Assembly: GCA_902790625.1 (NCBI GenBank)
Contig: CADASP010000017.1
Location: 78,704 to 142,703 of the forward strand
DNA from: an uncultured Prevotellaceae bacterium
Lineage (GTDB): Bacteria > Bacteroidota > Bacteroidia > Bacteroidales > Bacteroidaceae
Length of the DNA stretch: 64,000 bases
Direction of reading: 5' to 3'
Shown here: positions 42,148 through 50,250 of the stretch, piece by piece
Numbering within the stretch: position 1 is the stretch's first letter
Layout of the letters: each line of letters opens with the position of its first letter
Position numbers and translations under genes: made by a program
Notes under the pieces: generated by a model
The model's input: only the letters and a program-made list of their open reading frames with translations
What the model was told of the DNA's origin: nothing
Databases searched by the model: none

Positions 42148-43131
42148 GTGATTGAGATAGAACGACACATAGAAATATTGCTGCTGAGCAACGACTGCGT
42201 GATTGTGCCAGGCCTGGGAGGCTTCATGGCACATCATGTGGATGCCCGCTACGACGAGAGCGACGGCATGTTCATACCGCCCATACGTACGCTCGGATTC
42301 AATCCGCAGTTGCAGTTGAACGACTCGTTGCTGGTGCAGTCATATATCGAGGCCCACGACATCAGCTACCCCGAAGCACTGCGGCGGGTTGAGGACGAGG
42401 TGGCCGAGCTGCGTGCCCACCTGGATGCCACAGGCTCGTACGAGCTGAACGGCATTGGCGTGCTGCGCCTGAACGAGGAGGGCAACATGGAGTTCGAGCC
42501 TTGCGAAGCCGGCATCCTCACCCCCAGCCTCTATGGCTTTGGCTCGTTTGCCATGAAGCCCCTGCAGCCAGCAGCCGCCAAGACCGTGAAGGCAGAGCGC
42601 TTGGAGGCCAACAGCGTGCCCGACGAGAAGCCCATCACCATCAAGATGGCGTGGCTGCGCAACGCCGTGGCCGTGGCTGCCGCCGTGCTGGCCTTCCTGA
42701 TGATTGGCACCCCCGTGAAGAACAGCGACCCGATGAGCGACATGCAGCAGAGCGCCTTCATCAACGTGAGCACGCATCACAGACCGTCGGCCACCCATGC
42801 CGACGCGCTGGCAGCACCTGCCGAGGGCGACGATGCCTTGGAGACCGTAGCCGAGCTGTCCACCACTGGCAGTCTGGGCACCACCACGCCCAGCAGCACC
42901 TTTGGCATCGTCATGGCATGTCAGGTTTCGGAGAAGAATGCGCAGGCCTTCATCAGCCAGCTCAGCGAGAAAGGCTTCACCGATGCACGCATCGTGGTCA
43001 GCGGAGGCAACCATATCCGCCGCGTCGTCTATGGCAGCTATGAGAGTGAAGACGAGGCCGCCGCCACCCTGCGCCAACTGCGCAGCGAGAGCCGCCTCTT
43101 CAAGGACACTTGGATTATGGAGTTCAAATAA
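42148..43131 (+). CDS. CCDC81-like HU domain and SPOR domain membrane protein
   Basis: A 327-residue protein starting at GTG; the next ATG would remove the conserved opening IEIERHIEILLLSNDCVIVP. Residues about 1-130 are the paired prokaryotic CCDC81-type HU domains (GGFMAHHVDARYDES, PPIRTLGFNPQLQLNDSLLV, GSYELNGIGVLRLNEEG). One membrane segment (NAVAVAAAVLAFLMIG, about 170-186) is followed by a Thr/Ser-rich linker and a C-terminal SPOR domain (FGIVMACQVSEKNAQAFISQ, RRVVYGSYESEDEA) that would bind peptidoglycan. It could link nucleoid or cytoplasmic partners to the cell wall; that is inference. The promoter lies immediately upstream. Confidence 0.9.
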   Translation: MIEIERHIEILLLSNDCVIVPGLGGFMAHHVDARYDESDGMFIPPIRTLGFNPQLQLNDSLLVQSYIEAHDISYPEALRRVEDEVAELRAHLDATGSYELNGIGVLRLNEEGNMEFEPCEAGILTPSLYGFGSFAMKPLQPAAAKTVKAERLEANSVPDEKPITIKMAWLRNAVAVAAAVLAFLMIGTPVKNSDPMSDMQQSAFINVSTHHRPSATHADALAAPAEGDDALETVAELSTTGSLGTTTPSSTFGIVMACQVSEKNAQAFISQLSEKGFTDARIVVSGGNHIRRVVYGSYESEDEAAATLRQLRSESRLFKDTWIMEFK

Positions 43132-43164
43132 TCATCGACCGCTTTAATTTATTCTATCCCTTTT

Positions 43165-43695
43165 ATGAAGCGTGTCCGCTGTCCCAAATGCGATCATTTT
43201 ATTACCTTCGACGAAACCCGCTATGAGGCGGGCCAGTCGTTGGTGTTCCTTTGCCCCGAGTGTGGCAAGCAGTTTGGCATCCGCATGGGCGTGTCGAAGC
43301 TCAGGCAGACACAGCGCGAGGAGAACCAAACCAGCGTGGAAGAGCAGATGCAGGATTCGGAGTATGGCAGCATCGTCGTCATCGAGAACGTGTTTCATTT
43401 CAAGCAGGTGCTGCCGCTGCATCTGGGCGACAACACCATCGGCCGCTACCAGAAGGGCAATCCCATCACTACGCCCATTGAGACCGTCGACCCCAGCGTC
43501 GACCTGCTGCACTGCATCATCAACGTGAGCCGCGACAAGCAGGGCCGTCTGCGCTATGTGCTGCGCGATGCCAACAGCAACACGGGCACCTTCGTCGACA
43601 ACACCGAGATTCCACCACGCGAGCGCCGCATCATCGGCGATGGCACCCTCTTCACCATTGGCGCTACCAGCATTATATTGAAACTTGAAGATTAA
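43165..43695 (+). CDS. Zinc-ribbon and FHA domain protein
   Basis: A 176-residue protein. N-terminal zinc ribbon with two CxxC pairs (RCPKCDHFITFDE and FLCPECGKQFGI). A linker leads to a FHA domain (about residues 75-176): LGDNTIGRYQKGNP, LLHCIINVSRDKQG, VLRDANSNTGTFVDNTEI and DGTLFTIGATSIILKLE, which usually binds phosphothreonine. No Ser/Thr kinase gene is visible in the window. 33 bp after the HU/SPOR gene and 9 bp before map, so probably co-transcribed. Confidence 0.9.
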   Translation: MKRVRCPKCDHFITFDETRYEAGQSLVFLCPECGKQFGIRMGVSKLRQTQREENQTSVEEQMQDSEYGSIVVIENVFHFKQVLPLHLGDNTIGRYQKGNPITTPIETVDPSVDLLHCIINVSRDKQGRLRYVLRDANSNTGTFVDNTEIPPRERRIIGDGTLFTIGATSIILKLED

Positions 43696-43704
43696 GATAC
43701 AGCC

Positions 43705-44571
43705 ATGAACGCAAAACCCAAGAAACGCCGTTGGCACTGCCTGAGCGGGCAGGAACCCACCGAACTGGACAAGCAAGTGATGTACTGGGAGCAGAAGGGA
43801 AAGCTGGTGCCCACACGCGATTTGATAAAGACGCCCGAGCAGATTGAGGGCATCCGTCGAGCTGGCGTGGTCAATACGGGTGTGCTCGATGCCGTGGCCG
43901 CCGCCATCCACGAGGGCATGAACACGCTGGAGATCGACCAGATTTGCCGCCATTATTGCGAGGAGCATCATGCCATCCCTGCCTGTCTGGGCTACGAGGG
44001 ATTCCCCATGAGCGTGTGCACCAGCATCAACGAGGTGGTGTGCCATGGCATCCCCAAGGAGACCGACGTGCTGCAGGAGGGCGACATCATCAACGTCGAC
44101 TTCACCACCATCCTCGACGGCTATTATGCCGACGCCTCGCGCATGTTCATCATAGGCAAGACGTCGCCCGAGAAGGAACAGCTGGTGCGCGTGGCCAAGG
44201 AGTGCTTAGAGATTGGCATGGAGGCCGCCAAGCCGTGGGGCTTCGTGGGCGACATCGGCCACGCCATCGAGAAGCACTGCAAGAAGTATGGCTATGGCAT
44301 CGTGCGCGACCTGGCCGGTCATGGCGTGGGGCTGAAATTCCACGAGGAGCCCGACGTGAACCACTACGGCCACCGTGGCACGGGCATGTTGCTGGTGCCG
44401 GGCATGGTCTTCACCATCGAGCCGATGATCAACATGGGCACGTGGAAGGTGTTCATCGATGCCGACGACCCCTACGAGTGGGAGGTCATCACCGAAGACG
44501 AGAAACCGTCGGCACAATGGGAGCACACCCTGCTCATGACCGAGCATGGCGTTGAGGTGCTCACCTACTGA
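43705..44571 (+). CDS. map: Methionine aminopeptidase, type I
   Basis: A 288-residue pita-bread enzyme removing N-terminal Met. Ligands: Asp in INVDFTTILDGYYADASRMF, His in AGHGVGLKFHEEP, Glu in FTIEPMINMG and the last Glu in QWEHTLLMTEHG. The N-terminal 40 residues (KPKKRRWHCLSGQEPTELDK) are an extension, shorter than a full SEC-C zinc domain. The TGA stop overlaps the first word of the gap repeat TGAGTTAGGAG. Confidence 0.95.
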   Translation: MNAKPKKRRWHCLSGQEPTELDKQVMYWEQKGKLVPTRDLIKTPEQIEGIRRAGVVNTGVLDAVAAAIHEGMNTLEIDQICRHYCEEHHAIPACLGYEGFPMSVCTSINEVVCHGIPKETDVLQEGDIINVDFTTILDGYYADASRMFIIGKTSPEKEQLVRVAKECLEIGMEAAKPWGFVGDIGHAIEKHCKKYGYGIVRDLAGHGVGLKFHEEPDVNHYGHRGTGMLLVPGMVFTIEPMINMGTWKVFIDADDPYEWEVITEDEKPSAQWEHTLLMTEHGVEVLTY

Positions 44572-44572
44572 G

Positions 44573-44697
44573 TTAGGAGTTAGGAAGCCCCTCCCCCCGC
44601 CCCCCCATGGGGGGGAGCATATAGACCCAACGCCCCGCAAAGCTAACTACTCCCCCCCCATGGGGGGGCGGGGGGAGGGGCTTCCTAACTCTTAGAA
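44573..44697. repeat. Heptamer repeat with embedded intergenic GC-rich palindrome
   Basis: GAGTTAGGAGTTAGG (44570-44584) and CCTAACTCTTAG (44684-44695) enclose a 99-bp palindrome (44585-44683), AAGCCCCTCCCCCCGCCC ... GGGCGGGGGGAGGGGCTT. Its arms hold CCCCCCCATGGGGGGG stems and a core with CATATAGACCC and GCAAAGC, the same plan as the 94-bp in-frame elements. It lies between convergent map and prfC. Confidence 0.9.
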
Positions 44698-46281
44698 TTC
44701 TGATGTGAAGTGGAACTGTAGGTGCTTGAAGTCCTGCTGGGCCATTTGCAACATATAGCCGCTGTCGGCCAAGAATACGTCGCGGCCCTCTTTGTCTTTG
44801 GCCATGTACTGGTATTTGCGCTTCTTAAACTGCTCCAGCTCCTGCTCGTCGTCGCTGCTGATCCAACAAGCCTTGTAGAGGTTCACCGGCTCCCAGCGGC
44901 AGCGGGCGTTGTATTCGTTCTCCAATCGGTACTGAATCACCTCGAACTGCAGCTGGCCCACGGTGCCGATGATTTTGCGGTTGTTGAACTGGTTGACAAA
45001 CAGCTGGGCCACGCCCTCGTCCATCAGCTGGTCGATGCCCTTCTGCAGCTGCTTGGCCTTCATCGGGTCGTCGTTCTCGATATATTTGAACAATTCGGGC
45101 GAGAACGATGGCAGGCCGCGGAAGTGCAGCTGCTCGCCCTCGGTCAGCGTGTCGCCAATCTTGAAGATGCCCCCCGTGTCGGGCAGTCCCACGATGTCGC
45201 CCGGCCACGCCTCGTCGATGGTGCTCTTGCGCTGCGCCATGAACTGTGTGGGGCTGGTGAAGCGCATCGTCTTTCCCTGCCGCACGTGCAGATAGGGGGT
45301 GTTGCGCTGGAACCTGCCTGAGCACACCTTGCAGAAGGCGATGCACGAGCGGTGGTTGGGGTCGATGTTGGCGGTAATCTTGAAGATGAACCCCGTGAAC
45401 TTTAGCTCTTCGGGTTGCACGTCGCGCTCCTCGGCCTTGGTGGGACGGGGGCTGGGGGCAATCTCCACGAAGCAGTTCAGCAACTCCTGCACGCCAAAGT
45501 TGTTCAATGCTGAACCGAAGAACACCGGCGCCACCTCGGCGGCGCGGTAGCTCTCCACGTCGAACTCTGGGTAGACGCCTTCCACCAGTTCCAAGTCGTC
45601 GCGAAGTTTAGCGGCGTCCTGTTCACCAACACGAGCATCGAGGTCGGTGGAATCTATCTCCACAGACACTTTCTCCGTCACGCGCTGCTTGTCGGGGGTG
45701 AAGAGGTCGAGTTTTTGTTCATAGATGTTGTAGACTCCCTTGAACTTGGCTCCTTGGTTGATGGGCCAGCTCAGGGGGCGCACCTTTATCTCTAGTTCCT
45801 GTTCCAGTTCGTCAAGCAGGTCGAAGGGGTCGCGGCCCTCGCGGTCCATCTTGTTGATGAAGATGATGACGGGTGTCTTTCTCATGCGGCACACGGTCAT
45901 CAGCTTGCGGGTCTGCGTCTCCACGCCCTTGGCGCTGTCAACCACTATGATGGCCGAGTCAACGGCGGTGAGCGTGCGGAAGGTGTCCTCGGCAAAGTCT
46001 TGGTGGCCTGGTGTGTCGAGGATGTTCACCTTATATTCTATATCTTTCCCTTCAGGGGTGTAGTCAAACTCCATCACCGATGTCGAGACCGAGATGCCGC
46101 GTTGCTTCTCGATGTCCATCCAGTCGCTGGTGGCCGTTTTCCTGATTTTGTTGCTTTTCACAGCCCCAGCCACCTGTATCTGCCCACCGAAGAGCAGGAA
46201 CTTCTCGGTGAGGGTGGTCTTACCGGCATCGGGGTGGCTGATGATGGCGAATGTGCGCCGGCGGTCTATCTCCTGATTCAT
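44692..46281 (-). CDS. prfC: Peptide chain release factor 3
   Basis: A 529-residue translational GTPase recycling RF1 and RF2. The start giving [20 protein letters not shown] is chosen; the longer frame crosses the promoter. GTPase motifs: [13 protein letters not shown] (G1), [18 protein letters not shown] (G3), [20 protein letters not shown] (G4). The C-terminal domain includes [20 protein letters not shown]. Promoter at 46304-46334. Confidence 0.97.
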   Translation of the reverse strand: MNQEIDRRRTFAIISHPDAGKTTLTEKFLLFGGQIQVAGAVKSNKIRKTATSDWMDIEKQRGISVSTSVMEFDYTPEGKDIEYKVNILDTPGHQDFAEDTFRTLTAVDSAIIVVDSAKGVETQTRKLMTVCRMRKTPVIIFINKMDREGRDPFDLLDELEQELEIKVRPLSWPINQGAKFKGVYNIYEQKLDLFTPDKQRVTEKVSVEIDSTDLDARVGEQDAAKLRDDLELVEGVYPEFDVESYRAAEVAPVFFGSALNNFGVQELLNCFVEIAPSPRPTKAEERDVQPEELKFTGFIFKITANIDPNHRSCIAFCKVCSGRFQRNTPYLHVRQGKTMRFTSPTQFMAQRKSTIDEAWPGDIVGLPDTGGIFKIGDTLTEGEQLHFRGLPSFSPELFKYIENDDPMKAKQLQKGIDQLMDEGVAQLFVNQFNNRKIIGTVGQLQFEVIQYRLENEYNARCRWEPVNLYKACWISSDDEQELEQFKKRKYQYMAKDKEGRDVFLADSGYMLQMAQQDFKHLQFHFTSEF

Positions 46282-46303
46282 CCTATTTTTCCGAAATTTT
46301 CGG

Positions 46304-46334
46304 CAAAGGTACAAATAAGCGAGCGAAAAGCAAA
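46304..46334 (-). promoter_or_regulatory. prfC: prfC promoter
   Basis: Minus strand TTTG (46334-46331), 19 bp, TACCTTTG (46311-46304), 23 bp before the start codon; exact consensus. Confidence 0.75.
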
Positions 46335-46483
46335 GAAAAAACCATTTTTTCTTTGCTTTTCCGAGCGAGAGTACCTTCGGCGCAGCCCATGCCCCCTGTT
46401 CCGTATGTTGTGGCATTGCCACAACCCCCTGCCACATCCTTTTCATGGTGCTGTAGAATCTTCCTTCTTATCGCGGTTGAAAT

Positions 46484-46547
46484 ATGGTGGCGCTGTTTCA
46501 AAAAATGGTGGCGCTTTTTAAAAATTTGGTGGCGCTTTTTGAAAATC
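46484..46547. repeat. 21-bp triple tandem repeat
   Basis: Three units with TGGTGGCGCT starting at 46485, 46506 and 46527, each followed by GTTTCAAAAAA, TTTTTAAAAAT or TTTTTGAAAAT. Period exactly 21 bp, about two helical turns. It runs directly into the terminator palindrome. Confidence 0.9.
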
Positions 46548-46565
46548 CCAGGCCCTGGGATTTTT
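46542..46565. terminator. Terminator palindrome downstream of mutY
   Basis: AAAATCCCAGG-C-CCTGGGATTTTT: an 11-bp perfect stem, A-rich before and T-rich after, usable on both strands. It lies about 175 bp past the mutY stop. The very small loop makes it less standard. Confidence 0.6.
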
Positions 46566-46739
46566 GCTAACGTCAGGCTGTTTATTGTCAGTCATTTACG
46601 ACACGTTCTTTTTTGTCAGTTTTTCAATACCGGTTGGGACGGATCTTGTGTCCATCCGCGTGGATATAATTGTTTGCAGATGAACGCAAGGTCTGTCCCG
46701 ACGGCCAGCGAATCGTACCAAGAAATTTGCAAACGGTTA

Positions 46740-47726
46740 CTACTTGTTTGTGCATAGGCACTGCAGCAGGATGTCAACGAGTCGTGGCACGGCATATTGT
46801 TCGAGCTGTGCTTCCTCCGTCCAGAAATACCCGTCGGGGAGCGCTGGCTGCTCTTCGGGTTCCCACAGGTAGAAATCGGCATAGAGTATGCGATGTGTGA
46901 GCACGTGCTTCACTCCCAGCCTCACGGGCAAGGCCCCTGCTGGGATGCGCTCGGCGAGCCACGGCTCATACAGCCCTTGCCAGATGTCGCCAGCTGGTCG
47001 GCGGCGCAGAGCCGTCATCCCCTTATACCTAATATATATATATAGCAGTCGGCGCTCCTTCACCGCCAGCTTCTTCAGCTTCACGGGCAGCTGGTCGATG
47101 CGCCCCTCGCGCAAGGCTGTGCACGACTCCTGCAGGGGACAGACATCGCAGCGTGGGCTGGTGGGTGTGCACTGTGTGGCACCGAAGTCCATCATCGCTT
47201 GGTTGAAGAGCGCGGCTTGGTTGGCGGGCAACAGCTGCTGTGCCAGGGCGGCAAACTCCTTCTTTCCTTCGCTGCTGTTGATGGGGGTGCCGATGCCATA
47301 ATGGCGAGCCAGCACACGATAGACGTTACCGTCGACCACTGCCGCGGGCAGACCGAAGGCAAACGAGCCTATGGCCGCAGCCGTGTAGTCGCCAACGCCC
47401 TTCAGCTGCAGGATGCCTTCGAGTGTGGTGGGGAATCCCCCCCCTGCCACCACCTGCTGTGCAGCAAAGTGCAGGTTGCGGGCACGGCTATAATAGCCCA
47501 GCCCCTGCCACTCCTTCAGCACGTCGTCTTCGGCGGCGGCGGCCAGGGCTTCCACGGTGGGCCATCGGCGCATGAAGCGCTGCCAGTAGGGCAGGCCCTG
47601 CTCAATGCGCGTCTGCTGCAGAATGATTTCCGAGAGCCAAATGGCGTAGGGGTCGCGCGTCTCGCGCCAAGGCAGTTGGCGCCCGTTGGCCCGATACCAT
47701 TGCAAGAGTGTTGACGTGAAGCTCAT
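46740..47726 (-). CDS. mutY: A/G-specific adenine glycosylase
   Basis: A 328-residue MutY, removing adenine mispaired with 8-oxoguanine. Features: LPWRETRDPYAIWLSEIILQ, helix-hairpin-helix LKGVGDYTAAAIGSFAFG with catalytic Asp in AAVVDGNVYRVLARH, and the [4Fe-4S] ligand set C-x6-C-x2-C-x5-C in CTPTSPRCDVCPLQESC. The C-terminal NUDIX-like domain (GDIWQGLYEPWLA, VKHVLTHRILYADFYLW) reads the opposite 8-oxoG. Divergent from recG, with a repeat-filled gap. Confidence 0.96.
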   Translation of the reverse strand: MSFTSTLLQWYRANGRQLPWRETRDPYAIWLSEIILQQTRIEQGLPYWQRFMRRWPTVEALAAAAEDDVLKEWQGLGYYSRARNLHFAAQQVVAGGGFPTTLEGILQLKGVGDYTAAAIGSFAFGLPAAVVDGNVYRVLARHYGIGTPINSSEGKKEFAALAQQLLPANQAALFNQAMMDFGATQCTPTSPRCDVCPLQESCTALREGRIDQLPVKLKKLAVKERRLLYIYIRYKGMTALRRRPAGDIWQGLYEPWLAERIPAGALPVRLGVKHVLTHRILYADFYLWEPEEQPALPDGYFWTEEAQLEQYAVPRLVDILLQCLCTNK

Positions 47727-47838
47727 GTTTTTTGAGTTAGGAGTTAGGTGTTAGGAGTTAGGAGTTGTCTCGAGTTAGGAGTTAGGAGTTCTTGCCTTGC
47801 AAGCGACCAAAGGTCGAGCGAGGAGTTGTTCCTCGGTG
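47727..47838. repeat. GAGTTAGGAGTTAGG repeat and GCGACCAAAGGTCG motif
   Basis: GAGTTAGGAGTTAGGTGTTAG and further units lie just upstream of mutY (47735-47790), followed by TTGCAAGCGACCAAAGGTCGA (47805-47821 core), the reverse of a motif at 19287-19306. A -7-like TAATTTTG for mutY lies at 47839-47846. Confidence 0.8.
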
Positions 47839-47898
47839 CAAAATTACGAAAAAATATGTAGCAATCATCTTTCTCTCGCTTTTTTTTTTCGGCATATA

Positions 47899-47930
47899 TT
47901 TGCGGGGAGTGCATTTTTTTTGTAAATTTG
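47899..47930 (+). promoter_or_regulatory. recG: recG promoter
   Basis: TTTG (47899-47902), 20 bp, TAAATTTG (47923-47930), 34 bp before the ATG. Exact consensus. Confidence 0.78.
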
Positions 47931-47964
47931 CAACGTCAGCAACTATTCAGCAGTCGGAAGAAAG

Positions 47965-50088
47965 ATGGATATTCTGCAACAGGACATCATGTACCTGACG
48001 GGCGTAGGCCCCAACCGCAAGCAGATACTCAGCCGCGAGCTGGGCATCGGCACCTTTGGCCAGTTGCTGGAGTACTTCCCCTACAAATATGTTGACCGCA
48101 CCACGGTGTACAAGGTGCGCGACCTGACGGGCGACATGCCCTTCGTTCAGGTGGTGGGCCGCATCTTGAGCTACGACACCTACGAGATGGGGCCGCGCCG
48201 TCAGCGGGTGGTGGCACACTTCAGCGATGGGACGGGCGTAATGGACTTGGTGTGGTTCAATGGCGGCAAATATGCCATGCAAAACTATGTGGTGGGCCAG
48301 GAGTATCTGGTGTTTGGCAAGCCATCGGTGTTTAACTATCGGTTGCAGGTGCAGCACCCGGAGATAGAGAAGGTGGAAGACGCGAAACTGACCAGCGGTC
48401 AGAAGGGTGGCTTCCGCCCCTACTATGTGACCACCGACAAGATGAAGAAGGCTGGCATGACCAGCAGGACGATGGAGCGGCTGGTGACCACGCTGCTCGA
48501 GAGACTGAAAGAGCCGCTGCCCGAGACGTTGCCCAGCAGCATCATGACCAACAGGCACCTGATAGGGCGCGACGAGGCTTTGCGCACCATCCATCGTCCT
48601 GCTTCAGCCCGAGAGCTGGAGCGCGCTCAGGTGAGGCTGAAGTTTGAAGAGTTGTTCTTCGTGCAACTCAACATCTTACGCTATGCCAGCTTTCAGCGCC
48701 ATAAGTTCGGGGGCTATGTCTTCAACCGCATTGGTGATGTCTTCCACATGTTCTTCTACCATCATCTGCCCTTTGAGCTGACGGGTGCCCAAAAGCGTGT
48801 GATGCACGAGATACGCGCCGACCTGTGTTCAGGCCGACAGATGAACCGACTGCTGCAGGGCGACGTGGGAAGTGGCAAGACGCTTGTGGCGCTGATGGCT
48901 ATGCTCATTGCCATCGACAACGGTTGCCAGGCGTGCATCATGGCTCCCACCGAAATATTGGCCGAGCAGCACCTGAACACCATCAAGGACTTTCTGGGCG
49001 ACATGCGCGTCAGGGTGGAGCTGCTTACCGGCATCGTGAAGGGCAAGCGCCGAAGGGAGGTGCTGGAGGCACTGGCCGACGGCAGCGTGGGCATCCTGGT
49101 GGGCACGCACGCCGTCATTGAAGAGACGGTGCAGTTCCATCGTCTGGGACTTGTAGTCATCGACGAGCAGCACCGCTTCGGCGTGGAGCAGCGAGCCAAA
49201 TTGTGGAACAAAGGGATGAGCATCAACCATCGGACCTATATCCCCCATGTGCTCGTGATGACGGCTACGCCCATACCGCGGACGCTGGCCATGACGCTCT
49301 ATGGCGACCTCGACGTGAGCGTTATCGACGAACTGCCACCAGGGCGCAAACCGGTGCGCACCACACACGTCTTCGACAGTCGCATGACGTCGCTCTACGA
49401 TGGCATGCGCCGGCAGATAAGGCAAGGGCGCCAAATCTACGTCGTTTTCCCCTTGATTGAAGAGAGTGAAAAAATGGACCTGAAGAACCTGGAGCAGGGC
49501 TTTGAAACGCTGAAGGAAGCCTTCTCTGAGTTTAGCCTGAGCAAGGTGCACGGACGGATGAAGCCAGCCGAGAAGGAGGCCGAGATGCAGCGCTTTGTGA
49601 GCGGACAGACCCAGATGCTCGTGGCCACCACGGTGATAGAGGTGGGGGTGAACGTCCCCAACGCATCGGTGATGGTCATCCTCGATGCACAGCGCTTTGG
49701 CCTGTCGCAGCTCCATCAGCTCAGGGGTAGGGTGGGGCGCGGTGCCGACCAGTCGTATTGCATCCTCGTGACCCCCTATAAGATTTCGGAAGACACCCGC
49801 AAGCGCATCGACATCATGTGCGATACCAACGACGGCTTCCGCATTGCCGAGGCCGACTTGAAGTTGCGTGGCCCTGGCGACTTGGAGGGCACGCAGCAGA
49901 GCGGCATGGCCTTCGACCTGAAGATTGCCAACATTGCCCGCGACGGACAGCTGGTGCAGATGGCCCGCGACGAGGCTTCGGCCATCATCGACCGCGACCC
50001 CATGCTGCAGGAGCCTTGCCACCACCTGTTGGCCGACAGGCTGCGCCAGCTGCGCAAGACCGACATCGATTGGAGCCATATATCTTAA
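47965..50088 (+). CDS. recG: ATP-dependent DNA helicase RecG
   Basis: A 707-residue RecG, which remodels stalled forks and branched DNA. The N-terminal wedge/OB domain includes GVGPNRKQILSRELGIGTFG and AHFSDGTGVMDLVWFN. Helicase motifs: LLQGDVGSGKTLVALMA (Walker A), LVVIDEQHRFGVEQRAKL (DEQH box), HVLVMTATPIPRTLAMTLYG (III), ATTVIEVGVNVPNASVMVI and QLHQLRGRVGRG (VI). Slightly longer than E. coli (693). Ends just before a GC-rich palindrome. Confidence 0.98.
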   Translation: MDILQQDIMYLTGVGPNRKQILSRELGIGTFGQLLEYFPYKYVDRTTVYKVRDLTGDMPFVQVVGRILSYDTYEMGPRRQRVVAHFSDGTGVMDLVWFNGGKYAMQNYVVGQEYLVFGKPSVFNYRLQVQHPEIEKVEDAKLTSGQKGGFRPYYVTTDKMKKAGMTSRTMERLVTTLLERLKEPLPETLPSSIMTNRHLIGRDEALRTIHRPASARELERAQVRLKFEELFFVQLNILRYASFQRHKFGGYVFNRIGDVFHMFFYHHLPFELTGAQKRVMHEIRADLCSGRQMNRLLQGDVGSGKTLVALMAMLIAIDNGCQACIMAPTEILAEQHLNTIKDFLGDMRVRVELLTGIVKGKRRREVLEALADGSVGILVGTHAVIEETVQFHRLGLVVIDEQHRFGVEQRAKLWNKGMSINHRTYIPHVLVMTATPIPRTLAMTLYGDLDVSVIDELPPGRKPVRTTHVFDSRMTSLYDGMRRQIRQGRQIYVVFPLIEESEKMDLKNLEQGFETLKEAFSEFSLSKVHGRMKPAEKEAEMQRFVSGQTQMLVATTVIEVGVNVPNASVMVILDAQRFGLSQLHQLRGRVGRGADQSYCILVTPYKISEDTRKRIDIMCDTNDGFRIAEADLKLRGPGDLEGTQQSGMAFDLKIANIARDGQLVQMARDEASAIIDRDPMLQEPCHHLLADRLRQLRKTDIDWSHIS

Positions 50089-50090
50089 CC

Positions 50091-50247
50091 CACCCCCAAC
50101 CCCTCCCGTACGGGAGGGGCGTTTGTATAGTCTTGTGTTAAGATGACAAACAGTATTGTCTTGTTGCGGAGAAGTCTGATAGAATAGTTTTTCTGCGGAG
50201 ATGTCTAATTAAGCCCCCCTCCCGTACGGGAGGGGCTGGGGGTGGGT
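50091..50247. repeat. Large intergenic inverted repeat with CCCTCCCGTACGGGAGGG stems
   Basis: CCCACCCCCAACCCCTCCC... at 50090-50120 and its complement ending GGGGCTGGGGGTGGG at 50216-50247 flank an AT-rich core of about 95 bp. Each arm includes the perfect palindrome CCCCTCCCGTACGGGAGGGG. Inside the core, GATGACAAACAGTATTGTCTTG and GCGGAGA words repeat. It lies between convergent recG and glmS. Confidence 0.9.
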
Positions 50248-50250
50248 TTT

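Larger units (their letters stand above)
46335..46739. other. Gap between prfC and mutY
   Basis: About 400 bp without a supportable gene. It contains a 21-bp triple repeat (46484-46547) and a palindromic terminator (46542-46565). The remainder shows no recognisable signal. Confidence 0.65.
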
